From Bacillota bacterium (GTDB lineage: Bacteria > Bacillota > Clostridia > Lachnospirales > Lachnospiraceae), in assembly GCA_023409835.1 (NCBI GenBank), contig JAEYQV010000001.1, positions 1 through 5,534 on the forward strand: 5,534 nucleotides of DNA, given 5' to 3'. Of the stretch, positions 1 to 4,167 are shown one piece after another. How positions within the stretch are numbered: position 1 is the stretch's first letter; each line of letters begins with the position of its first letter. The notes under the pieces were generated by a model. The model was not told where the DNA came from. It worked only from the letters and a program-made list of their open reading frames with translations, and did no database searches. Both the position numbers and the translations under genes were made by a program.

Positions 1-1417
1 TTCGGTTGGAGGCGGCAACAGCAAGGTCATGAACTTCGGAAAGAGCCGGGCAAAAATGACGACCGAGGAGAATAAGACAACCACCTTCAAGAATGTTGCC
101 GGACTCGACGAGGAGAAGGATGAGCTGAAGGAAATCGTGGATTTCTTGAAGTCCCCGAAGAAATATATTCAGGTAGGAGCCCGAATTCCGAAGGGAGTTC
201 TGTTAGTGGGACCTCCGGGAACCGGTAAAACCCTGCTTGCCAAGGCAGTTGCAGGAGAGGCAGGAGTACCGTTCTTCTCAATCTCCGGTTCTGACTTCGT
301 AGAGATGTTTGTCGGTGTCGGTGCCTCCAGAGTCAGGGACCTTTTTGAGGATGCCAAGAAGAATTCACCCTGTATCGTATTTATCGATGAGATTGATGCG
401 GTTGCCAGACGCAGAGGAACCGGCATGGGCGGCGGACATGATGAGAGGGAGCAGACCCTCAATCAGCTGCTGGTCGAGATGGACGGCTTCGGTGTGAACG
501 AAGGAATCATCGTTATGGCGGCAACGAACCGTGTAGATATTTTGGATCCTGCAATCCTTCGTCCCGGACGTTTTGACCGAAAGGTTAACGTAGGACGTCC
601 CGATGTGAAGGGCAGGGAGGAGATCCTTCAGGTTCATGCCAAGGGAAAACCCCTCGGTGATGATGTGGATCTGAAGCAGGTTGCGCAGACAACAGCAGGC
701 TTTACCGGAGCAGATCTTGAAAACCTGTTGAACGAAGCAGCCATCGGTGCTGCCAGGGAGAACAGAAGCTTCCTCAATAGCGAAGACATTAAAAGAGCAT
801 TTATTAAGGTCGGTATCGGTACAGAGAAGAAGAGCAAGGTAATCACAGAGAAAGAGAAGAAGATTACCGCCTATCATGAAGCAGGTCATGCAATTCTGTT
901 CCATGTGCTTCCCGATGTCGGACCGGTATATACGGTATCCATCATTCCTACAGGATCCGCCGGAGGCTTTACAATGCCCCTTCCGGAGAAGGATGAGATG
1001 TTTGATACCAGAGGCAGAATGCGACAGGATATTATCGTCGGACTCGGTGGCAGAGCTGCGGAAGAGCTGATTCTTGAGGATATCACAACCGGTGCTTCCG
1101 GAGATATTAAGTCTGCGACGAAGCTTGCACGGGCAATGATTACCCGTTATGGTTTCTCTGATGCGATTGGTATGGTAAACTATGATAATGACGATGATGA
1201 AGTGTTCATCGGCAGGGATTTGGCACATACCAGAAGCTTCAGCGAGAATGTGGCTAATAAGATTGATGAAGAAGTCAAGAGCATTATTGATGATTGCTAC
1301 AAGGAAGCCAAGAGAATTCTTAATGAGAATATGTCGGTACTGGAAGCCTGTGCAGCTCTTCTGATTGAGAAAGAGCGTATTAACAGGGAAGAGTTTGAAG
1401 CATTGTTCCAGAAGTAG
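1..1417 (+). CDS. ftsH: ATP-dependent zinc metalloprotease FtsH (5'-truncated by window edge)
   Basis: FtsH is a membrane-anchored hexameric AAA+ protease that unfolds and degrades misassembled membrane proteins and some short-lived regulators at the cytoplasmic face. The reading frame is already open at base 2, where a Gly-rich linker (SVGGGNSKVMNFGKSRAK) runs into the ATPase domain, so the Met codon at 29 is internal and the N-terminal transmembrane and extracytoplasmic part (usually somewhat over 100 residues) lies upstream. Numbering from that Met: Walker A GPPGTGKT at 61-68, pore-loop motif MFVGVG at 93-98, Walker B IVFIDE at 116-121, second region of homology ending in RPGRFDR (177-183) with the arginine fingers, zinc motif HEAGH at 283-287 with catalytic Glu, and the third zinc ligand Asp359 in ASGDIKSAT. 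The C-terminal helical protease domain ends FEALFQK and then TAG. All catalytic residues are intact. No strong terminator lies directly after the stop; the first good one is at 1572-1599. Confidence 0.98.
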   Translation, partial: SVGGGNSKVMNFGKSRAKMTTEENKTTTFKNVAGLDEEKDELKEIVDFLKSPKKYIQVGARIPKGVLLVGPPGTGKTLLAKAVAGEAGVPFFSISGSDFVEMFVGVGASRVRDLFEDAKKNSPCIVFIDEIDAVARRRGTGMGGGHDEREQTLNQLLVEMDGFGVNEGIIVMAATNRVDILDPAILRPGRFDRKVNVGRPDVKGREEILQVHAKGKPLGDDVDLKQVAQTTAGFTGADLENLLNEAAIGAARENRSFLNSEDIKRAFIKVGIGTEKKSKVITEKEKKITAYHEAGHAILFHVLPDVGPVYTVSIIPTGSAGGFTMPLPEKDEMFDTRGRMRQDIIVGLGGRAAEELILEDITTGASGDIKSATKLARAMITRYGFSDAIGMVNYDNDDDEVFIGRDLAHTRSFSENVANKIDEEVKSIIDDCYKEAKRILNENMSVLEACAALLIEKERINREEFEALFQK

Positions 1418-1435
1418 GAATATACATTGTGTATT

Positions 1436-1465
1436 TTGACGAAAAAACTAATAAAACATTATAAT
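1436..1465 (+). promoter_or_regulatory. Sigma-A type promoter for candidate small RNA
   Basis: TTGACG at 1436-1441 and a consensus TATAAT at 1460-1465 are separated by 18 bases, matching the housekeeping sigma factor consensus in 11 of 12 positions. It begins only 18 bases after the ftsH stop codon and points away from it. Expected transcription start is near 1472. No protein gene with a ribosome binding site follows before the terminator at 1572-1599, so the product is most simply a small RNA. Confidence 0.75.
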
Positions 1466-1469
1466 GTTT
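1454..1469. promoter_or_regulatory. 16-bp perfect palindrome over the -10 box (candidate operator)
   Basis: AAACATTATAATGTTT is a perfect 16-bp palindrome that contains the whole TATAAT box of the promoter at 1436-1465. An 8-bp palindrome TGTGCACA follows at 1469-1476, across the expected transcription start. A symmetric site at this place is what a dimeric repressor would need to block polymerase. The regulator is not identifiable from the site; it does not clearly match Fur/PerR 7-1-7, CcpA, Rex or LexA consensus sites. AT-rich palindromes do also occur by chance. Confidence 0.45.
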
Positions 1470-1492
1470 GTGCACACTTATTTTTTAAAGCG

Positions 1493-1501
1493 TGATATAC
1501 T
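1493..1501 (+). promoter_or_regulatory. Possible extended -10 promoter inside the sRNA region
   Basis: TGATATACT contains an extended -10 signature (TG, one base, TATACT at 1496-1501). There is no good -35 at 16-18 bases upstream, but extended -10 promoters can work without one. A start near 1508 would give a shorter, about 92-nt, version of the RNA that still carries both C-runs and the terminator. Confidence 0.3.
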
Positions 1502-1571
1502 TTCATTGTAAACCCCAATACATTATATAGTTTTTGCTACACCCCCATAAGTAACAAAAATACCTTCTCCG

Positions 1572-1599
1572 AAAAAGGACAGTGCAACTGTCCTTTTTT
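1572..1599 (+). terminator. Intrinsic terminator (ends candidate sRNA, and possibly ftsH read-through)
   Basis: AAAAAGGACAGT (1572-1583) and ACTGTCCTTTTT (1587-1598) form a perfect 12-bp stem with a GCA loop, and the U-run continues to 1599. Because the lower stem is A5/U5 it could also work on the minus strand, though no minus-strand gene ends here. It is the first strong terminator after ftsH. Confidence 0.9.
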
Positions 1600-1622
1600 A
1601 CGTTCTTGGGATTGCGGGGAAC

Positions 1623-1650
1623 CAGCCGCTTAAATAATATTTTTCGGCTG
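1623..1650. repeat. Small hairpin at the left edge of the large inverted repeat
   Basis: CAGCCG (1623-1628) can pair with CGGCTG (1645-1650) around a 16-nt AT-rich loop. The right half overlaps the outermost stem of the 216-nt inverted repeat, so the two pairings exclude each other. With only 6 bp it may be chance. Confidence 0.3.
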
Positions 1651-1861
1651 CAGGGGTATTTTTGTGGCAGATTGTGTTACATCCGGGGGAGCAATATCAT
1701 TATCCCCGGAGAAAGTTCCACCCTTACGCTCGCACCAGTGCCTCCTGAATGGAGCAGGAGGCCACTGACAGGTGCATAGCTCCAGGGCATTACTTCTCCG
1801 GGGACAACAATACCGCTCCCCCGGATTTGCTGCAGTTTCCTGATAAAATACCACTGCAGCC
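1646..1861. repeat. 216-nt imperfect inverted repeat (long hairpin element), no protein product
   Basis: The arms 1646-1713 and 1794-1861 are reverse complements in one unbroken register: 68 facing positions with no gap, about 50 Watson-Crick pairs plus several G/U pairs. The best blocks are GGCTGCAG with CTGCAGCC at the ends, ATCCGGGGGAGC (1681-1692) with 1815-1826, and TCCCCGGAGAA (1703-1713) with 1794-1804. The inner part is looser, but the tip is again well paired: CAGTG-CCTCCTG (1736-1747) against CAGGAGG-C-CACTG (1755-1767), with a 7-nt loop. Each arm can also fold on itself, TCCGGGG with CCCCGGA around 15 nt (1682-1710 and 1797-1825). It is more GC-rich than the sequence around it. The minus-strand ORFs across it have no ribosome binding site and are by-products of the repeat. 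It may be a miniature mobile palindrome or a structured RNA; I do not recognise the family. Confidence 0.8.
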
Positions 1862-2193
1862 TGTCCATCGTTAAGTTTATCGTAATTAATGCCTTCGTAC
1901 TCAATTTATTAGGTTTATGGTAATCTTCAATTATGAATGTAAAATGCGGACACTGATTAAATAAGATAAAGAATTATAGCGCCTTTACACTATCTTCTAT
2001 TTATTTTTTTTAATATATATATTTAGTGCTTTTATTGCGAGTGTCAAACAGTATATCGAGAGGATTATGAATATGGTAATTGGTATGTAGAATATTATCT
2101 GAGACAAAAGTATAATAAAATAATTCATTCTATTACCTTCCTTTTCATGGAATATCATAAGTTACTTTATTATATTGAAATAAAAGGATCACC
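1862..2193. other. AT-rich intergenic stretch, no supported gene
   Basis: This stretch is strongly AT-rich and includes an alternating TA tract near 2012-2021. The only notable structure is a terminator-like hairpin: TAAATA-AGATA (1958-1968) against TATCT-TC-TATTTA (1991-2003), with a 2-nt bulge, followed by eight Ts (2004-2011). It is AT-only in the stem and therefore weak. A frame open from 2027 to the TGA at 2204-2206 translates to a Tyr-rich string but lacks a start codon and a ribosome binding site near its beginning, so it is not called as a gene. Confidence 0.5.
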
Positions 2194-2259
2194 ATGTCTC
2201 AATTGATAAATATATATGAATTGATAGTTCGACTGTCATGGGTGGTTTTTTACAGTTGA
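2194..2259 (+). CDS. Possible 21-aa hydrophobic micro-ORF
   Basis: ATG at 2194 is preceded by AAAGGA (2183-2188) with a 5-base spacer, a reasonable Shine-Dalgarno. The peptide starts MSQLINIYELIV, ends in SWVVFYS and stops at TGA (2257-2259). It is mostly hydrophobic and aromatic with a single Glu/Arg pair, so it could lie in or on the membrane. Type I toxin peptides and leader peptides have this general look, but no homology is recognised, no antisense RNA is evident and no good promoter is seen directly upstream. The case rests on the ribosome binding site and composition alone; chance is a fair explanation in AT-rich DNA. It ends 99 bases before the next gene. Confidence 0.22.
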   Translation: MSQLINIYELIVRLSWVVFYS

Positions 2260-2282
2260 TGTACTTTGTGGAAGGTGGGTTT

Positions 2283-2316
2283 TTGACATATATTCTTTCC
2301 CGGATGTGAGTATACT
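2283..2316 (+). promoter_or_regulatory. Possible promoter of the CmpB-like membrane protein gene
   Basis: A consensus TTGACA (2283-2288) and a near-consensus TATACT (2311-2316) lie upstream of the gene starting at 2359, but the 22-base gap is longer than the usual 16-18. Either TATACT works with a poor -35, or an activator or DNA distortion compensates, or one box is accidental. A start near 2323 would give a leader of about 36 nt, consistent with a simple unregulated 5' UTR. Confidence 0.35.
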
Positions 2317-2358
2317 TTATTTTAAGAATTGACGCATTTGAGAGGGAAGTAACAGGAT

Positions 2359-2787
2359 ATGCTGATTGCTTATAACAGATTTATGAAATATACATTGCTA
2401 TTTTTGGTCGGTGGGTTTGCTTATGGGGCCTTGGAGAATCTAACCAGAGGTTACTCCCATATTTCCATGTTTGTGGCGGGAGGAATATGTTTTATTCTGA
2501 TTGGGTTATTGAATGAGGTATATACCTGGGATTTCTCCCTGGTCGGTCAGATGCTGATCTCATCGATGATTATTACCATGGTGGAATTTATTGCGGGTCT
2601 GATTGTAAATGTATGGCTTAAGCTGAATGTCTGGGATTATTCTAAATTACCCTATAATATCCTCGGACAGGTTTGTCTACTATTTACGAATATCTGGTTC
2701 TTCGTTTCCCTGTTCGGCATTCTCTTGGATGATTATCTTCGCTATTTCCTACTGGGAGAGGAAAAGCCACATTATAAAATATTATGA
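2359..2787 (+). CDS. CmpB-like 'putative ABC transporter permease' family membrane protein
   Basis: The 142-aa product is an integral membrane protein with about four hydrophobic segments (roughly residues 10-27, 36-52, 62-86 and 102-124) and a short polar C-terminal tail. It carries the hallmarks I associate with the CmpB-like family (Pfam ABC_trans_CmpB): GALENLTRGYSHISMFVAGG at 23-42, an EF..G...N segment at 76-84, VWDYS at 91-95, N..GQ at 100-104 and the aromatic NIWFF at 111-115. Databases call the family an ABC-type permease component, but its substrate and mechanism are unknown, and there is no ATPase or binding-protein gene beside it, so a transport role is not supported by context. 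The start is the ATG at 2359, with GAGGG (2342-2346) as ribosome binding site at a slightly long spacing. It is a single-gene unit, followed directly by a terminator. Length is typical or slightly short for the family. Confidence 0.85.
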   Translation: MLIAYNRFMKYTLLFLVGGFAYGALENLTRGYSHISMFVAGGICFILIGLLNEVYTWDFSLVGQMLISSMIITMVEFIAGLIVNVWLKLNVWDYSKLPYNILGQVCLLFTNIWFFVSLFGILLDDYLRYFLLGEEKPHYKIL

Positions 2788-2796
2788 GGAAAGGCC

Positions 2797-2858
2797 GGGG
2801 TTAAATAATCCCCATATACAGGGCTTGCCACGAGGCCAGTCCGCTGTACGGAATTACA
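2797..2858 (+). terminator. Structured 3' UTR and intrinsic terminator of the membrane protein gene
   Basis: Ten bases after the stop codon a hairpin GGGG (2797-2800) / CCCC (2810-2813) with a 9-nt loop can form. The terminator proper follows. GCTGTA (2833-2838) pairs with TACAGC (2845-2850) and is followed by CC and T6 (2853-2858); alternatively GGGCT (2821-2825) closes a larger loop with AGCCC (2848-2852). Both end at the same U-run. The two pairings compete, but either is compatible with termination. Confidence 0.75.
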
Positions 2859-2977
2859 GCCCTTTTTTGTTGTAAAATGTTCAGTAGCTGAAAAACTTAA
2901 TAAGAAATTTAACTCCGGATTGTCTGCCTTTGGCGGCCAACCATAACAAGAGGAAACGATAAATCATATTATTTGTC

Positions 2978-3050
2978 ATGAATAAAATGCCCGTAATTTA
3001 ATCCGCCGGTAGCAAGCCATCCGGTAGGTTAAATAACGGGCATTGATTCA
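2978..3050. terminator. Long hairpin terminator between convergent genes
   Basis: AATGCCCGT (2986-2994) pairs perfectly with ACGGGCATT (3036-3044). The stem continues inward with ATTTAA / TTAAAT and then CC-G-CCGG / CCGG-TA-GG, and outward with ATGAAT / ATTCAT, giving a rod of more than 20 pairs with an 11-nt loop (TAGCAAGCCAT). Read on the minus strand it lies 33 bases after the stop of the DUF2156 gene and is followed by TTTTATT, so its main role is probably to end that gene. On the plus strand the T-run is weaker (TTTT at 3051-3054), and the membrane protein gene already has its own terminator. Confidence 0.75.
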
Positions 3051-3082
3051 TTTTAACATTATGAAGCTAGGTTTCCTGCGGA

Positions 3083-3979
3083 TCAGTTTGATTGTGGAAC
3101 CAGTATGCAATACTTATCGAGCAGCTGGACCGGATGATAAGATAGCTTGGAGGTACGTAAGCCTTCATCACCGACGTCCTCCTCCCGGTTGATATATTTG
3201 ACGGCATCCGTCATGGAATCCTTTGAGAATTCCTTTACAATCATCTGATATGAGCCGGGATATTCCCGGTTTGCCTTCTCGATATGGCAGTAAAGAGTGT
3301 CGTTCACGACTTCGCCGATTGCCATGGCGACAATCTTGCCCTCAACTTCTATAAAGCCTCCGGAAAGACGGAATTTGTCCAGATAAGGCAGCAGCTCCAG
3401 TGAGCGGTTAAGCTCCTCCTTCGCAAGCTCTGAATCCTTGCAGAACCGCACCTGATAATCCAGTAAGAAATCAATGATGCGGGGGAGATTCTCTTGAGTA
3501 ATCCGCTGATAGCGGTAATCGGGATAAAGCTTCTTGAACTTATTGATGTGATTACGCTGTCCGCTATAACGACGGCCAGCCATCTCCGCAAGATCCTCTG
3601 CCAGATACAGATAATCTGCCCAGTCACGACTTGGGGTGCCTGGAATAGTACCGTGATACCTTTCCTCCAAAACCGGAATGGCTTCCTCCGGAACAGTACA
3701 GAACCATAGAGGAATATTCTCTTTATGACAATACTCCTTCAAAGCATCCATTGCTTTATCTAGGGATCCGCTTCCGACCGGATAGGTAAAGGAGGTTTTT
3801 CCAAGAAACTTTACTTTATATAAAATCATATCATCAAAGATGGTAAAGCTGGTGTTATAGAAGTCGCGCCACATATACATGGCACCGACGGTATAATCCG
3901 AGGTCCGGCTGATTTTATATTTGAAATACTCTGCTGCTATCATAATGTTTTCGGCATTGATAGGTTCAAACGATAACAT
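3083..3979 (-). CDS. DUF2156 domain protein (phosphatidylglycerol lysyltransferase C-terminal-like)
   Basis: The 298-aa soluble protein belongs to the DUF2156 / COG4866-type family, related to the C-terminal catalytic part of MprF-like aminoacyl-phosphatidylglycerol synthases, which has a tandem GNAT fold. Recognisable blocks are DWADYLYLAEDLAEMAGRRY (119-138) followed by SGQRNHINKFKKLYPDYRY (139-157), a GGFIEVEGKIVAMAIGE strand pair (207-223), and the signature NREEDVGDEGLRTSKLSYHP (264-283) near the end. It has no membrane segments, unlike MprF, so lipid lysylation cannot be assumed; the function of the stand-alone form is unknown. I chose the ATG at 3977-3979 because AGGAGG sits 6 bases ahead of it; the longer frame starting at 4027 adds 16 residues across the ribosome binding site and starts inside the promoter. 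It has its own promoter and terminator, is divergent from the radical SAM gene, and looks intact. Confidence 0.88.
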   Translation of the reverse strand: MLSFEPINAENIMIAAEYFKYKISRTSDYTVGAMYMWRDFYNTSFTIFDDMILYKVKFLGKTSFTYPVGSGSLDKAMDALKEYCHKENIPLWFCTVPEEAIPVLEERYHGTIPGTPSRDWADYLYLAEDLAEMAGRRYSGQRNHINKFKKLYPDYRYQRITQENLPRIIDFLLDYQVRFCKDSELAKEELNRSLELLPYLDKFRLSGGFIEVEGKIVAMAIGEVVNDTLYCHIEKANREYPGSYQMIVKEFSKDSMTDAVKYINREEDVGDEGLRTSKLSYHPVQLLDKYCILVPQSN

Positions 3980-3985
3980 AGGTAT

Positions 3986-3991
3986 CCTCCT
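3986..3991 (-). promoter_or_regulatory. Ribosome binding site that fixes the DUF2156 start
   Basis: On the minus strand this reads AGGAGG, a perfect Shine-Dalgarno core, 6 bases before the ATG whose first base is 3979. It rules out the upstream in-frame ATG at 4027 as the main start. Confidence 0.9.
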
Positions 3992-4015
3992 ACTATAAAC
4001 TTGGTAACAATGCTT

Positions 4016-4044
4016 ACTATAGCACAAGCAAATTCATCTGTCCA
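4016..4044 (-). promoter_or_regulatory. Sigma-A type promoter of the DUF2156 gene
   Basis: On the minus strand TGGACA (4044-4039) and TATAGT (4021-4016) are 17 bases apart, each one mismatch from consensus. The expected start near 4009 gives a leader of about 30 nt carrying the AGGAGG site. It is divergent from the promoter at 4103-4131. Confidence 0.7.
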
Positions 4045-4048
4045 GATG
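4035..4048. promoter_or_regulatory. Palindrome over the -35 of the DUF2156 promoter (candidate operator)
   Basis: CATCTG (4035-4040) and CAGATG (4043-4048) are perfect inverted repeats separated by TC, and cover the -35 box of the minus-strand promoter. A small dimeric regulator could bind here. No regulator gene is in view, and a 6-bp arm can arise by chance. Confidence 0.3.
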
Positions 4049-4057
4049 CAAGAGGAC

Positions 4058-4081
4058 AATTAAATTGAATAAAATTTAATT
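4058..4081. repeat. AT-rich inverted repeat between divergent promoters
   Basis: AATTAAAT (4058-4065) and ATTTAATT (4074-4081) are perfect inverted repeats around an 8-nt spacer, placed between the two divergent promoters. The arms consist only of A and T, in an AT-rich stretch, so chance is likely. If real it could serve as an UP-like or regulator site for the plus-strand promoter. Confidence 0.25.
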
Positions 4082-4102
4082 TATATTATTTGATTCTTTC
4101 CC

Positions 4103-4131
4103 TTGTACTATCCACCGGATGAAAATATAAT
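4103..4131 (+). promoter_or_regulatory. Sigma-A type promoter of the radical SAM gene
   Basis: TTGTAC (4103-4108) and consensus TATAAT (4126-4131) are separated by 17 bases. The expected start near 4138 gives a leader of about 30 nt, within which AAGGA (4157-4161) is placed 6 bases before the ATG at 4168. Confidence 0.8.
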
Positions 4132-4167
4132 AGGATTAATGAGGCATGAGAAGGGTAAGGAAAATCA

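Larger units (their letters stand above)
1472..1599 (+). ncRNA. Candidate small regulatory RNA with C-rich loops
   Basis: A strong promoter (1436-1465) and a perfect intrinsic terminator (1572-1599) frame about 128 nt without a credible ORF; a second possible start near 1508 would give about 92 nt. Two local hairpins can be drawn in the body. In the first, TGTA 1507-1510 pairs with TACA 1519-1522 and encloses AACCCCAA. In the second, TTTTTG 1531-1536 pairs with CAAAAA 1555-1560 and TAC 1538-1540 with GTA 1551-1553, with one C/A mismatch, enclosing ACCCCCATAA. A pyrimidine-rich single strand, ACCTTCTCC (1562-1570), precedes the terminator. Unpaired C-runs are the seed regions of Gram-positive sRNAs such as RsaE/RoxS and FsrA, which bind Shine-Dalgarno sequences. 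That functional parallel is an inference from architecture only; I do not recognise a named RNA family. The alternative is an ftsH 3' UTR. Confidence 0.5.

Noticed and set aside
365..1228. 287-aa minus-strand open frame across ftsH
   Set aside because: It lies fully antisense to the conserved ftsH frame, has no recognisable domain, and its Cys/Ile/Ser-rich composition is what the reverse of a biased coding frame gives.
1464..1511. 14-codon ORF starting at the -10 box of the sRNA promoter
   Set aside because: Its ATG lies upstream of the expected transcription start and has no ribosome binding site.
1582..1779. 65-aa plus-strand open frame
   Set aside because: It starts inside the terminator hairpin and runs into the inverted repeat; there is no Shine-Dalgarno sequence and no protein-like conservation is visible.
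1646..1861. Integron attC site, CRISPR or IS200/IS605 end as an explanation of the inverted repeat
   Set aside because: No core-site GTTRRRY pair, no repeat-spacer periodicity, and no integrase or transposase gene in view; the length and unbroken pairing do not fit these.
1646..1861. Riboswitch or T-box leader for the gene at 2359
   Set aside because: The element is about 500 bases upstream of the gene with a terminator-like hairpin and AT-rich DNA in between, and no known riboswitch core or T-box sequence is present.
1630..1904. Two overlapping minus-strand open frames (74 and 75 aa)
   Set aside because: They run across the 216-nt inverted repeat, have no ribosome binding site and are explained by the GC-rich palindrome lacking stop codons.
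2027..2206. Tyr-rich open frame of about 59 codons, possible gene remnant
   Set aside because: There is no ATG, GTG or ribosome binding site near its beginning, the only in-frame ATG is late, and the composition is what AT-rich DNA gives in this frame.
3980..4027. Upstream ATG at 4027 as start of the DUF2156 protein
   Set aside because: It lies upstream of or inside the promoter -10 region, and AGGAGG is placed correctly only for the ATG at 3979; family proteins begin near that point.
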